Source of the DNA: Sinomicrobium kalidii
GTDB lineage: Bacteria > Bacteroidota > Bacteroidia > Flavobacteriales > Flavobacteriaceae
DNA length: 64,000 bases
Direction: 5' to 3'
Assembly (NCBI RefSeq): GCF_021183825.1
Contig: NZ_CP089211.1
Location: 5,004,501-5,068,500, forward strand
Each line of letters begins with the position of its first letter. Positions within the stretch are counted from its first letter, which is position 1. The notes below the pieces were generated by a model. That model worked only from the letters and a program-made list of their open reading frames with translations, was not told where the DNA came from and searched no databases. A program made the translations under genes and the position numbers. Positions 19,793 to 28,847 of this stretch are shown here, piece by piece.

Positions 19793-19868
19793 GAAGTACG
19801 AAGCCGGGAACTAAACTGAGCTTCGTACTTCTGACTTCTAAATACCAGCCCTGAGCGAAGTCGAAGGG
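19793..19868 (+). repeat. Two small palindromes between hisB and hisH
   Basis: GAAGTACGAAGC at 19793-19804 and GCTTCGTACTTC at 19820-19831 form a perfect 12-bp inverted repeat, followed by the imperfect palindrome CCCTGAGCGAAGTCGAAGGG at 19849-19868. The second is a type I know from intergenic repeats in many bacterial genomes. Possible REP-like elements or mRNA stabilisers inside the his operon. Confidence 0.7.
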
Positions 19869-19876
19869 TCGTACTT

Positions 19877-20458
19877 ATGAACATAGTTATTATAGATTAC
19901 GGAGCCGGAAACATACAAAGTATCCGTTTTGCCATAGAGCGGCTGGGCTATGAAGCCGTTTTAACCGACGACGCGGAGACGATCCGGCGGGCAGATAAAG
20001 TGATATTTCCGGGAGTAGGAGAAGCCGGAAGTGCCATGAGAAAACTATGCGCCACAGGGATTGACAGCATCATTCCCGATCTGAAGCAGCCCGTATTGGG
20101 AATTTGCCTGGGTATGCAACTGATGTGTAAATCTTCGGAAGAAGGAGAAACCCGGGGGCTGGGAATATTTGATGTGGATATTGTCCGGTTTTCCGGTAAG
20201 GTCAAAGTACCGCAAATAGGCTGGAACCAGATATCCGGTTTAAAGTCACCTTTATTTGAAGGGATAGCGGAAAATGAGTTCATGTACCTCGTGCACAGTT
20301 TTTATGCACCCGAATGTGAAGAAGCCATAGCCCTGACCCGGTATGAGGTGGAATACGCCTCCGCATTGCAAAAGGACAATTTTTACGGGGTACAGTTTCA
20401 CCCTGAAAAAAGCAGCGCTGCGGGCGCCGGGATTTTAAATAATTTTCTAAAAATATAA
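19877..20458 (+). CDS. hisH: Imidazole glycerol phosphate synthase, glutaminase subunit
   Basis: 193 residues, class I glutamine amidotransferase. The triad is Cys77 (GICLGMQ), His175 and Glu177 (QFHPEKS). The oxyanion strand is PGVGEAGSAM. It supplies ammonia to HisF through a tunnel. Its partner hisF is in the same operon. Confidence 0.96.
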   Translation: MNIVIIDYGAGNIQSIRFAIERLGYEAVLTDDAETIRRADKVIFPGVGEAGSAMRKLCATGIDSIIPDLKQPVLGICLGMQLMCKSSEEGETRGLGIFDVDIVRFSGKVKVPQIGWNQISGLKSPLFEGIAENEFMYLVHSFYAPECEEAIALTRYEVEYASALQKDNFYGVQFHPEKSSAAGAGILNNFLKI

Positions 20459-20461
20459 CCC

Positions 20462-20524
20462 CGGTAGGGTCGCACGGTTGTGCGGCCCTCGCTTGGTTTC
20501 CCGTATTTGAAAATATACGGTTCA
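20462..20524 (+). repeat. Hairpins between hisH and hisA
   Basis: GGGTCGCAC pairs with GTGCGGCCC around a GGTT loop (9 bp, one G-U) near 20467-20488, and CCGTAT pairs with ATACGG near 20502-20521. The first resembles the palindrome at 51958-51979. Short REP-like structures; no T-run, so not a terminator. Confidence 0.55.
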
Positions 20525-20542
20525 AAAATTAATAGACAACAT

Positions 20543-21274
20543 ATGAGAATCATCCCCGCCATAGATATCATAGAAGGCAAATGCGTCCGCCTTTCCAAAG
20601 GCGATTACAACACCAAGAAAATATATAACGAAAACCCGCTGGAAGTGGCCAGGCAGTTCGAGGCCCACGGTATAGAATACCTGCACCTGGTAGACCTGGA
20701 CGGCGCAAAAAGCAGTCATATTGTAAATCACCGTGTACTGGAACAGATAGCCTCCAAAACCGGGTTAAAGATCGATTTTGGCGGCGGACTGAAATCTGAT
20801 GAAGATTTGCGGATTGCTTTTGAAAGCGGTGCGCGGCAGGTTACCGGAGGAAGCATAGCCGTAAAAGACAGGGAAATTTTTCAGAGCTGGATAGAAAAGT
20901 ACGGCCCTGAAAAAATTATCCTCGGAGCAGATGTTCTGCCGGGCGATACCGGTGAAAAAATTGCCGTAAGCGGCTGGCAGGAAAATTCAAGTATTGATTT
21001 AATTCCATTTGTTCAGGAGTATAAAAATCAAGGTATTGAATATGTTATATGTACCGATATCAGTAAGGACGGCATGCTAAAAGGTCCCGCCCTGGAATTG
21101 TATAAAAAAATGCTGGAAAATATCGACGGTATAAAGCTCATAGCATCCGGGGGGATCTCTGCATTCGGGGAATTGCCACTACTGGAAGAAGCGGGCTGTG
21201 AAGGCACTATTATCGGTAAGGCGATCTATGAAGGAAAAATACGTTTAAAAGAGCTGGAAAAGTATTTGTCGTAA
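20543..21274 (+). CDS. hisA: Phosphoribosylformimino-AICAR ribotide isomerase (ProFAR isomerase)
   Basis: 243 residues from the ATG at 20543 ([17 protein letters not shown]); an upstream in-frame start at 20480 lies in the hairpin region and is rejected. (beta/alpha)8 barrel with catalytic Asp8 (AIDIIEG), and the second half carries [14 protein letters not shown] with the second Asp. It performs an Amadori rearrangement of ProFAR. 84 bp after hisH. Confidence 0.95.
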   Translation: MRIIPAIDIIEGKCVRLSKGDYNTKKIYNENPLEVARQFEAHGIEYLHLVDLDGAKSSHIVNHRVLEQIASKTGLKIDFGGGLKSDEDLRIAFESGARQVTGGSIAVKDREIFQSWIEKYGPEKIILGADVLPGDTGEKIAVSGWQENSSIDLIPFVQEYKNQGIEYVICTDISKDGMLKGPALELYKKMLENIDGIKLIASGGISAFGELPLLEEAGCEGTIIGKAIYEGKIRLKELEKYLS

Positions 21275-21358
21275 AGGTGTCGATTAGATAATTTGACAAT
21301 GTATGCAGACCGTTTTCCAACTGTATTTGACACAGTGAATAATCAATAAAAGAGCACA

Positions 21359-22114
21359 ATGTTAACCAAAAGAATAATACCTTGCCTGGATATCAAGAAC
21401 GGCAGAACCGTAAAGGGAGTTAATTTCTCAGACCTCAGGGATGCCGGAGACCCGGTGGAATTGGCCGGGTTATATGCAAAGGAAGGTGCGGACGAACTGG
21501 TTTTCCTGGATATTTCAGCTACGGAGGAAAAGCGGAAAACCCTTGCCGACCTGGTACGCCACGTGGCGGAAAAAGTCGATATTCCCTTTACTGTTGGCGG
21601 TGGGATTTCTTCGGTGGAAGACGTAGGCGTACTGTTGCACAATGGCGCAGACAAGGTTTCGGTCAATTCTTCCGCGGTTAAGAATCCGCAGCTAATCGAC
21701 CAGCTGGCCGGTAAATTCGGTAGTCAATGTGTAGTGGTCGCCATAGATGCGAAACAGGTCGACGGAGAATGGCTGGTGCACCTTGTTGGAGGAAAAGTCC
21801 CCACGGACATTCGGCTTTACGATTGGGTAAAAGAAGTGGAGCAGCGGGGGGCAGGGGAAATACTGTTCACCTCAATGGACCATGACGGCACAAAAAGCGG
21901 CTTTGCCAACGAAGCCCTGGCAAAAATATCCGACATGGTAAATATCCCCGTGATCGCCTCGGGCGGGGCCGGTAATATGCAGCACTTTGCCGACACTTTC
22001 ACGAAAGGAAAGGCAGATGCGGCACTGGCAGCAAGTGTTTTTCATTTTAAGGAAATGGAGATCAAAGACCTGAAGACATTCCTGAAAGAACAGGGGATAG
22101 CGGTCAGGATATAA
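21359..22114 (+). CDS. hisF: Imidazole glycerol phosphate synthase, cyclase subunit
   Basis: 251 residues. Half-barrel repeats as in HisA: catalytic Asp11 (IPCLDIKNG) and Asp in [26 protein letters not shown] and [10 protein letters not shown] are the phosphate loops. It makes imidazole glycerol phosphate and AICAR with HisH. Confidence 0.96.
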   Translation: MLTKRIIPCLDIKNGRTVKGVNFSDLRDAGDPVELAGLYAKEGADELVFLDISATEEKRKTLADLVRHVAEKVDIPFTVGGGISSVEDVGVLLHNGADKVSVNSSAVKNPQLIDQLAGKFGSQCVVVAIDAKQVDGEWLVHLVGGKVPTDIRLYDWVKEVEQRGAGEILFTSMDHDGTKSGFANEALAKISDMVNIPVIASGGAGNMQHFADTFTKGKADAALAASVFHFKEMEIKDLKTFLKEQGIAVRI

Positions 22115-22193
22115 CTCGGATTACGCTGGCAAAACCGAAGAATACAATTTCAGATGTTAAGCAGGAAATCGTAAACATGCAAACAATACTATC

Positions 22194-22790
22194 ATGAATA
22201 TAGATTTTAATAAAGATAACGGACTCGTTCCGGCCATTGTCCAGGACGTGGAAACGAAGACCGTCCTCATGCTGGGGTATATGAACGAGGAAGCCTATCA
22301 AAAGACTGTGGAAAGCGGAAAGGTAACCTTTTACAGCAGAAGTAAACAACGCCTGTGGACCAAAGGGGAAGAAAGCGGTAACTTCCTGTACCTGGAAGAC
22401 ATAAAAGTAGATTGTGACCGGGATACCCTCCTGGTCAAGGCTAAGCCGGAAGGACCTACCTGCCATACCGGGACCGATACCTGCTGGAATGAAGATAATA
22501 TTTCCGGTTTCGGGTTTCTTTCGGTGCTGGAAGGTGTTATCCGGGACAGAAAGGAAAATAATTCTTCCGAAAGTTATGTGTCTTCACTGTTTTCCAAAGG
22601 GATGAACAAAATAGCGCAAAAGGTGGGGGAAGAAGCCGTAGAAGTGGTCATAGAAGCCAAGGATAACCGGGACGACCTGTTCCTCAACGAAAGTGCAGAC
22701 CTGTTGTTTCACTATCTTATTCTTTTACAGGCAAAGGGATATACGCTCGCAGATGTAGAGAAAATTCTCAGGGATCGGCATAAAAAGTAA
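22194..22790 (+). CDS. hisI: Phosphoribosyl-AMP cyclohydrolase / phosphoribosyl-ATP pyrophosphatase
   Basis: 198 residues, the fused HisIE. The N-terminal cyclohydrolase (1-110) has LMLGYMNEEA, FYSRSKQRLWTKGEESGN, and the zinc/magnesium cysteines in DCDRDTLLVKA and CHTGTDTCW. The C-terminal pyrophosphatase (about 112-198) has KIAQKVGEEAVEVVIEA and DLLFHYLILL. The two enzymes act in steps 2 and 3. It closes the operon. Confidence 0.95.
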   Translation: MNIDFNKDNGLVPAIVQDVETKTVLMLGYMNEEAYQKTVESGKVTFYSRSKQRLWTKGEESGNFLYLEDIKVDCDRDTLLVKAKPEGPTCHTGTDTCWNEDNISGFGFLSVLEGVIRDRKENNSSESYVSSLFSKGMNKIAQKVGEEAVEVVIEAKDNRDDLFLNESADLLFHYLILLQAKGYTLADVEKILRDRHKK

Positions 22791-22832
22791 GTGTTTTTTG
22801 CTATCTTTAAGGAAAACATTAATACATGTGTT

Positions 22833-23273
22833 ATGAAAAAATTTACATTGTCGCTGGGAGCTGTAGTACTAATGTCCGTACTTATTTTTTCGTGTAATAC
22901 CACGCCCAAGGCAGACCCGGTTACCGCACTGACTTCCAACACCTGGATGCTGGAAACCTTAAAAGGTGAGAAGGTAGACTCTACCGGTTACGCCAGGGGA
23001 TTACCCTATCTGGAATTTGATGCCGGAGAAATGCATGTTTCCGGATTTGCCGGTTGCAACAGGGTCATGGGAGGTTTTACCCTGGAGGAAAAGACGGGAA
23101 TAAGCCTCAATGAATTGGCCTCTACCAAGATGGCCTGTGCCGGGGTTAAAGGAGAAACGGAATTTTTAGCCGCACTGGGAACAGTGACCGGTTTCAAGGC
23201 AGGAGAAAAAAGCCTGAAGTTAATGACCGGAGATACCGAAGTGATGACCTTTACGCCTCAAAAGGAGGAATAA
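22833..23273 (+). CDS. HslJ/META-domain lipoprotein
   Basis: 146 residues from the ATG at 22833; an earlier frame start at 22791 lacks the lipoprotein signal. MKKFTLSLGAVVLMSVLIFSC gives a lipobox with Cys21. The rest is a META domain (heat-shock HslJ-like): NTWMLETLKGEKVDST, GFAGCNRVMGGFTLEE and MACAGVKGETEFLAALG. Family members are stress-induced envelope proteins. It follows hisI by 42 bp and may be read through from it. Confidence 0.85.
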   Translation: MKKFTLSLGAVVLMSVLIFSCNTTPKADPVTALTSNTWMLETLKGEKVDSTGYARGLPYLEFDAGEMHVSGFAGCNRVMGGFTLEEKTGISLNELASTKMACAGVKGETEFLAALGTVTGFKAGEKSLKLMTGDTEVMTFTPQKEE

Positions 23274-23294
23274 GTACTTTTCATCGAGCGGTAT

Positions 23295-24359
23295 ATGAAG
23301 AAGAAAACAAGGAAAAGAAAACGCAGGAAGGGACTGGGGTCTGTTCCCGGTACGCTGACCTATACGGGCAGTAAGCCCGAACAGGAATTCGGTATTGAGG
23401 TTATTGATTATTCCCGGGAAAGCTGTGATCACACATTTTATAATAACGTACAGGAAGTTTTCGGGTATGCCGATGCCGGAAATGTAAGCTGGATCAATGT
23501 TAACGGTCTGCATCATGTGGAAGCCATCGAAGCACTCGGGAAACACTACCGGTGGCACCCCCTGGTCCTCGAAGATGTCGTAGATACCTACCAAAGGCCC
23601 AAAATCGACGAATTTGACGATTATATATTTGTGGTCTTCAAGATGTTGTATTATGAAGAAAACCACCCGGTCACGGAACACCTGAGCCTCATTATAGGAA
23701 AAGATTATGTGGTCACTTTCCAGGAGTCCCGTACTGATGTGTTTGACGACCTGCGAAAGCGAATTCTCGAAAACCGGGGCCTGGTACGCGGAGAAAAGGC
23801 AGATTACCTGCTTTTCATTCTTCTGGATGCCGTTGTCGACCATTATTTTCTGGTCATAGAAACACTGGGAGACAAGATCGAAGACCTTGAGGACGCACTT
23901 TTCGAAGACTATACTGACGATATTTCCAGGGAAATACTAAAGCTGAAAAAGGAAATATTGCGGGTAAAACGGTCTATATTCCCTACCAGGGAAATTGTGA
24001 GTCGCCTGGAAAAATCGGATTCGGAGATGATCCGGCCACATATCAAGAACTATTATCGCGACCTGTACGACCATGCTATTCAGGTGGTGGAATACATTGA
24101 AGGATATCGCGAAATGATCCTCAGTCTCATGGAAATGTATATGGGTACCATAAGCAACAAGATGAACAATGTCATGAAAGTGCTTACGGTGATAGCTACC
24201 ATATTCATTCCGCTTACCTTTATTGCGGGAATTTACGGGATGAATTTCGATTACATGCCCGAATTGCACGGAAAATACAGCTATTTTATCCTTCTCGGAG
24301 TGATGTTGCTCATATTTATCGGCATGCTCCTTTATTTCAGAAGAAAAAAATGGCTGTAA
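23295..24359 (+). CDS. corA: Magnesium/cobalt transporter CorA
   Basis: 354 residues: a large cytoplasmic N-terminal domain with coiled helices, then two membrane helices at the C-terminus with the signature GMN (residues 315-317, IYGMNFDYMPEL) that lines the pore. Pentameric Mg2+/Co2+ uptake channel of the inner membrane. Starts 21 bp after the HslJ-like gene. Confidence 0.93.
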   Translation: MKKKTRKRKRRKGLGSVPGTLTYTGSKPEQEFGIEVIDYSRESCDHTFYNNVQEVFGYADAGNVSWINVNGLHHVEAIEALGKHYRWHPLVLEDVVDTYQRPKIDEFDDYIFVVFKMLYYEENHPVTEHLSLIIGKDYVVTFQESRTDVFDDLRKRILENRGLVRGEKADYLLFILLDAVVDHYFLVIETLGDKIEDLEDALFEDYTDDISREILKLKKEILRVKRSIFPTREIVSRLEKSDSEMIRPHIKNYYRDLYDHAIQVVEYIEGYREMILSLMEMYMGTISNKMNNVMKVLTVIATIFIPLTFIAGIYGMNFDYMPELHGKYSYFILLGVMLLIFIGMLLYFRRKKWL

Positions 24360-24370
24360 TACCCGGTTGC

Positions 24371-24778
24371 CTAAACCGCCATACTTACGTCCAGTAGCTG
24401 AATACGGTCTTTAATGGTTTCTATAACCATGTTCATCATCCTTTTGTTGAGGGCCGAGGAATTTTCGATATAAGCCAGGTATTCCTCTACCGTAAACTGG
24501 CCGATGATCATACCTTTCAGTGAATTCCGGAATTTAATGTCCTTTTGAATGGCATTTTCAATATACTCCATCCGCTTTTCCAGGGTAAGGGTATAAAAGA
24601 CCCCTTTGTGTTTGTTGGCATAGTTCTTAAAAGCTGCCACCAACAAGTCCCTTTGTAGTTTAATGACAGGACGAATGGTCACGTTCTGAAAACGTTCGTC
24701 ACTGCTCATTTCTTCATAAACCAATGCGTTTGGGATTTCCGGACGAATACGGAGCAAGTCCTTTGTTCTGGTGTCCAT
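24371..24778 (-). CDS. Conserved flavobacterial protein of unknown function
   Basis: 135 residues, soluble, mostly helical: EMSSDERFQNVTIRPVIKLQ, FKNYANKHKGVFYTLTLEKRMEYIENAI, FRNSLKGMIIGQFTVEEYLAY and NKRMMNMVIETIKDRIQLL. I recognise it as a conserved small protein of Flavobacteriaceae, sometimes labelled glyoxalase without support; no VOC metal ligands are visible. Convergent with corA, 11 bp apart. Confidence 0.8.
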   Translation of the reverse strand: MDTRTKDLLRIRPEIPNALVYEEMSSDERFQNVTIRPVIKLQRDLLVAAFKNYANKHKGVFYTLTLEKRMEYIENAIQKDIKFRNSLKGMIIGQFTVEEYLAYIENSSALNKRMMNMVIETIKDRIQLLDVSMAV

Positions 24779-25055
24779 AACAGAAGTTTTCTTAAAGGTA
24801 CTTTATATATAGTGGTAAAACGGGCGCCAACCCGCATAGTTGTTAACTATTTTATAAACAATCGCCGGTTCGTGAAGGAGACTAAGCGGCTATTTTGATA
24901 AATTTAAGACAGGATGCTTTTATTTTAACAAAACAGTTGTATTTTTATGAGGTGCATTGTGTATTTTTGATGTTGATAATTAGTGGGTTGTATAAAAATG
25001 CAGGAGGCATCGGACAATTTATACAGTTAGGCATAAAATTTGCAGAACCTGGGCT

Positions 25056-25739
25056 ATGAGATATCTTCCGTCATTATTCATAATTTTAGGATTTGCCGCC
25101 CATTTGGGTGCCCAGGAGGAATTGCCTAAAAAGTCCATACAGATACGGGCAGAAAACAGTACGTTGCCCGATCCGAACACTTCAGAGAACAATTCGTCCA
25201 TATTCAATTCCCCGGACTTCCTGCCTTCGCCGAACACGAATCTCAATAAAAACAATACAAACTCTTCTTTTGACCTTTCCACTTCGGAAAACAGTAACTT
25301 CATGGAACAGGAGCAGTTTCTGAATCCCGGAAAGAAATACGAAAAGCGATTGAACAGGAAAAACGGGGAAGGGGAAGACCGCGGAGGGAACTATAAAACC
25401 ACCGGGTACCTGGGAGATTTCAAAACCAGGTCAAAACATGTAAAGATCGTTTGCCGTGACCATGAATATGTAGACGGCGACCGGGTGAGGGTGTACCTGA
25501 ATGACAGTATAGTGCTGTATGATGTTGTGCTCGAAGGCGGTTACAAAGGGTTTGACCTGCCGCTTCAAAAAGGTTTTAACAAGATCGACTTTCAGGCACT
25601 TAACCAGGGGACGTCAGGCCCGAACACGGCAGAACTCCGGGTATACGGAGACAAGGGAGAGCTGCTCTCCGCCAACGAATGGCTGCTCAACACCGGGGGG
25701 AAGGCCACGATGGTTATTGTAAAGGAAGATGATGAATAA
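25056..25739 (+). CDS. Secreted protein of unknown function with an Asn/Ser-rich linker
   Basis: 227 residues. Signal peptide MRYLPSLFIILGFAAHLGA-Q. Residues 35-90 are low-complexity, rich in Asn, Ser and Pro (NTSENNSSIFNSPDFLPSPN), a linker. The C-terminal half (about 118-227) is a beta domain: KIVCRDHEYVDGDRVRVYLNDSIVLYDVVL then FNKIDFQALNQGTSGPNTAELRVYGDKG, like small envelope carbohydrate- or ligand-binding folds. No function known. Confidence 0.8.
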   Translation: MRYLPSLFIILGFAAHLGAQEELPKKSIQIRAENSTLPDPNTSENNSSIFNSPDFLPSPNTNLNKNNTNSSFDLSTSENSNFMEQEQFLNPGKKYEKRLNRKNGEGEDRGGNYKTTGYLGDFKTRSKHVKIVCRDHEYVDGDRVRVYLNDSIVLYDVVLEGGYKGFDLPLQKGFNKIDFQALNQGTSGPNTAELRVYGDKGELLSANEWLLNTGGKATMVIVKEDDE

Positions 25740-25744
25740 GATTA

Positions 25745-26236
25745 TTATATTTCTTTCTGAAACCCCATCACATCCAGTACCTTACCGAATTTTTCCCCTA
25801 CGTTCTTAAAGCGTGCACACCGGGTATAACCACATTTTTTGAATAGTGCAATGCTGCCCTCGTTGTCCCCGGTAATAATTCCGAGAAGGTTTTTGAGACC
25901 ATTTTGTCTTGCCTTTTGTTCCAGGTAGTCCAGCGCTGTTTTGCCGATGCCCTTTTTATTGAATTCCGGTTTCAGGTAGATGGTAACTTCGGCAGTACGG
26001 TTATAGGCCTGTCTTTTTTTGTACGGGGTGAGAAAACAGTAGCCTGCGAGATCACCATCTGCATAAATAAGATATGATGCATAGCGGGGGTGACCGGTGT
26101 AAATGAACTCCTTAAGTTCATCCGTTTGAACAGGTTCCGTATGAAAAGTTGCGGTGGAATTTTTAATATACCAGTCGTAAATTTCTTTTACTTTATGTAA
26201 ATGTTTTTCCTGGAGTTCTTCGAATGTAATATTCAT
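25745..26236 (-). CDS. GNAT-family N-acetyltransferase
   Basis: 163 residues from the ATG at 26236 (MNITFEELQEK). Looks like the phosphinothricin/arsinothricin acetyltransferase subgroup: VKEIYDWYIKNSTATFHTEPV near the start, EVTIYLKPEFNKKGIGKTALDYLE (acetyl-CoA loop at about 93-117), then NEGSIALFKKCGYTRCARFKNVG. It acetylates a small amine; substrate unknown. Confidence 0.87.
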   Translation of the reverse strand: MNITFEELQEKHLHKVKEIYDWYIKNSTATFHTEPVQTDELKEFIYTGHPRYASYLIYADGDLAGYCFLTPYKKRQAYNRTAEVTIYLKPEFNKKGIGKTALDYLEQKARQNGLKNLLGIITGDNEGSIALFKKCGYTRCARFKNVGEKFGKVLDVMGFQKEI

Positions 26237-26659
26237 TTTGTGCCGAATAAGGTTAACAACCCCCAAATATAAGAACAGGATCAGTTTTCAAACGAAACGA
26301 ATACTTCCTTTTATTGGTTTCGGGTTGTGGTTTTCCATGTCATGGGCTTTGTTTTACCATAATGGGGTCCACAAAGCAGGCGCAAAGGTACATAGAGCGC
26401 CGTATGGAAATTAACAGAATGGCTCAGAAAAATTATTCGCGTATCGGCGGGCAAACAGACTTTCGGTCCGTTACAAACCTCCGGACTACAAGTCCGGAGT
26501 AATTTAGTTGGGCTTATCGGGATGCTTTTCCTTCTTTATTAAAGAATGTTCCGTTTCCGGATGAGATCACCTGAAATATATAATAAACAGCGGGAGCGGT
26601 TTCCCATGCTGTTTTATATCGTGGAGTACCGAATCTACGCGCTGTATGCTATTTCGGGG
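26237..26659. other. Gene-free interval with a hairpin-and-tag element
   Basis: No coding potential seen. CTCCGGACT-ACA-AGTCCGGAG at 26479-26499 is a perfect 9-bp hairpin followed by the tag TAATTTAGTT. The same layout (hairpin, then GGAGTGATTTAGT) recurs at about 31740-31768, so it looks like a dispersed small repeat. Confidence 0.55.
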
Positions 26660-27121
26660 TTATGTTGCGGAAACAAAAATATCGATCTCGGCATTGTCCC
26701 AGTCATTGCTGCGGGAATCGTAGATTTCAAAATCGTATGTACAGGCCCGTTTCATGTCCGATTCCCAGATGTCTTTCCAGGCATAGGCAATACAGTCGGG
26801 CATTTTTCCTTTGGCTGTTATCTTGTTATAATCCTGTGCGGGAATCCCGATACTGTCCAGACCTTCCGGTACCGGTGTCCCCGGGGTTACCTTACATCCG
26901 ATAAAATAGGAAAAGGGTGCGGTGTGATCTCCTTCATAACCGAAATAAACAGCATAGATTTCGTCCGAAAGCCTGCCCGGGATCTTCTCCGGAATGCCTT
27001 CCTGTTGAAATTTTTGCCATAAGGCGCCGCAATCAATGCCCGATTGCCCGTTTTTATTGGTTGTCTTTCTGGGCAGTTTAATTCCGATCAATCTGAATTC
27101 GGGGAGTCTGATCGTGCTCAT
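26660..27121 (-). CDS. GyrI-like/AraC effector-binding-domain protein
   Basis: 153 residues, a stand-alone ligand-binding domain of the GyrI-like/SHS2 group. Conserved features: MSTIRLPEFRLIGIKLPR at the start, ALWQKFQQEGIPEKIPG, IYAVYFGYEGDHTAPFSYFIG, VTPGTPVPEGLDSIGIPAQDY, and a C-terminal FEIYD. These bind hydrophobic small molecules or cover protein partners. Nearest neighbours are a RibD-like enzyme and acetyltransferases. Confidence 0.82.
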   Translation of the reverse strand: MSTIRLPEFRLIGIKLPRKTTNKNGQSGIDCGALWQKFQQEGIPEKIPGRLSDEIYAVYFGYEGDHTAPFSYFIGCKVTPGTPVPEGLDSIGIPAQDYNKITAKGKMPDCIAYAWKDIWESDMKRACTYDFEIYDSRSNDWDNAEIDIFVSAT

Positions 27122-27146
27122 GTATTTGTTTTTTATAATTCCCTGT

Positions 27147-27707
27147 TCAATTCGCTGCGTGATAGGTGAGGAGTACCACTCCCGACGAGGAGGCCCTGGT
27201 GGTGTCCAGTTTTAGCCGGATCTTTTCATTAATGTCCTTGAAAAGCGGTTTCCCTTTCCCCAGGATCACGGGGTGAACGGCCAGGCGGAACACATCTACC
27301 AACCCTGAATTGACAAGGGAAGTAATGAGACTTCCTCCCCCGTAAAGCCAGATATCTCCTTTGATCTCCCGTTTCAGGCCCGATACTTTTTTCTCGATGT
27401 CCGAACTGATGAAAACGGCGTCCGTATCATCGCCCTTTATTGTAGTGGAAAATACAAATTTTTGTTTGCTGTGCAATAGTGCATAGGCTTCCCTGAGTTT
27501 TGCGCCTGCATTTTCGCCCGGGCGGTAATTTCCCCATGCTTCATAACTCTTTCTGCCGTAAAAAACAGCGTCCACTCCTTCGAGAATTTCAAAAAGAATA
27601 TCGCCGAAATCGGTTTTGTCATCTTTTACGAGCCAGTCTATTTCCCCGTCAGGGCCTTCTATAAAACCATCGAGGGTTACGGCAAGGTCCAATATTATTT
27701 TTCCCAT
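27147..27707 (-). CDS. Dihydrofolate-reductase-like (RibD C-terminal) protein
   Basis: 186 residues. The RibD-C/DHFR-like fold is marked by MGKIILDLAVTLDGFIEGPDGEIDW, YGRKSYEAW, FSTTI and DIWLYGGGSLITSLVNSGLVDVFRLAVHPVILGKGKPLF. Family members reduce small substrates with NADPH; the exact role is unknown. Starts 1 bp from the end of the upstream GNAT gene, so they are probably one transcript. Confidence 0.88.
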   Translation of the reverse strand: MGKIILDLAVTLDGFIEGPDGEIDWLVKDDKTDFGDILFEILEGVDAVFYGRKSYEAWGNYRPGENAGAKLREAYALLHSKQKFVFSTTIKGDDTDAVFISSDIEKKVSGLKREIKGDIWLYGGGSLITSLVNSGLVDVFRLAVHPVILGKGKPLFKDINEKIRLKLDTTRASSSGVVLLTYHAAN

Positions 27708-27708
27708 A

Positions 27709-28197
27709 TCACAATTTTTCGTTATGGTTTTTTGTAGTGCTCCAGTGTACTCTTATACCGTTAATATTGTTTTTCTTTGACGAAACACCGGGCAATACGG
27801 AAAAACCGTTCTTTTCATAGAATCCGATGGGCGACCTGTATTTTTCGCCGTTTTCCTTCAATTCCTCACTGTTGTCCACAACCCACCCGTTCAGTTCGCT
27901 GTTCCGCTCCTTGGCGAGTGTGAGTAAACGGGACCCCAATCCCTTGCCTTGCTGATCGGGATTCAGGAGCATGGCAAAACACCTTTCTTCATCACGGACA
28001 AAATCGATAAGCCATCCTTTTACGGAACCGTTTTCATCCAGGAGTAACAGGTGGCGCTTGTCTGCAAGCGAGTCGAGGTAGTCTTCAAAGGCTTTTACAT
28101 CTGCGAGCGAGAGGTCTTTGGGATATTCCCGGTTCCAGAGGTCAAGGATTTCCTGTTTCTGTCTTTGGGTCAAAGCCTTTTTTTCTGCAAATTCCAT
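27709..28197 (-). CDS. GNAT-family N-acetyltransferase
   Basis: 162 residues. Acetyl-CoA binding motif MLLNPDQQGKGLGSRLLTLAKER (about 85-107), then KYRSPIGFYEKNGFSVLPGV. Soluble. Its stop is 1 bp from the next start codon, so translation may be coupled to the RibD-like gene. Confidence 0.82.
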   Translation of the reverse strand: MEFAEKKALTQRQKQEILDLWNREYPKDLSLADVKAFEDYLDSLADKRHLLLLDENGSVKGWLIDFVRDEERCFAMLLNPDQQGKGLGSRLLTLAKERNSELNGWVVDNSEELKENGEKYRSPIGFYEKNGFSVLPGVSSKKNNINGIRVHWSTTKNHNEKL

Positions 28198-28351
28198 ATT
28201 GTTTCCTGTTGTAGAGATCTTTATCCGTCTTTTGACAATATAATTCCTTTTTTTATAGTGTCCAATTATTTTTTCCTTTCTGAAGCGGGAACTAAAAACA
28301 AGGACCCCGTGCCGGGGGTAAAATCAATTAGTGCCGTAGACTTTACGAGGT

Positions 28352-28762
28352 TCACTCCTGGCCGGGAAGCTGCGATTCGTCCATATACGCTATTTCCCAT
28401 TGATGTCCGTCCAGGTCGGCAAAGCTGTGCTGGTACATCCAGCCGTGGTCCTGCGGGTCGGCATAGATATGTCCGCCGAGCGACTTTGCCTTGTTTACCA
28501 TCTCTTGAATTTCGTCTTTGGATGCGGCATCGAGGGCGATCAACACTTCGGTGGCCTTTTTTGCATCGCAGATTTCCTTCTGGGTAAATGTGCGGAAATA
28601 ATCTTCGGTGAGCAACATGGCATATATGCTGTCGCTGATTACCATACAGCCGGCCTTGTCATCAGTAAATTGCGGATTGAATGAAAATCCGAGTCCTTTG
28701 AAAAATTCCATAGACCTGTTTAAGTCTTTTACAGGCAGATTGACAAAAATTTTTGAAGCCAT
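28352..28762 (-). CDS. VOC-family (glyoxalase/bleomycin-resistance-like) protein
   Basis: 136 residues: KIFVNLPVKDLNRSMEFFKGLGFSFNPQFTD, the beta-alpha-beta start of a VOC module, and FADLDGHQWEIAYMD at the end (usual glutamate ligand in HxWE). A first metal ligand is not clear. Of the common YycE/PhnB-like group, substrate unknown. Confidence 0.85.
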   Translation of the reverse strand: MASKIFVNLPVKDLNRSMEFFKGLGFSFNPQFTDDKAGCMVISDSIYAMLLTEDYFRTFTQKEICDAKKATEVLIALDAASKDEIQEMVNKAKSLGGHIYADPQDHGWMYQHSFADLDGHQWEIAYMDESQLPGQE

Positions 28763-28847
28763 TTTTTCGGGTTTTAAGGGTTATACAGTTACAAAAGTGT
28801 GATTATTAGATATTAAAGTCTTTTACATTTGTTGAGAAGTCGCAATT

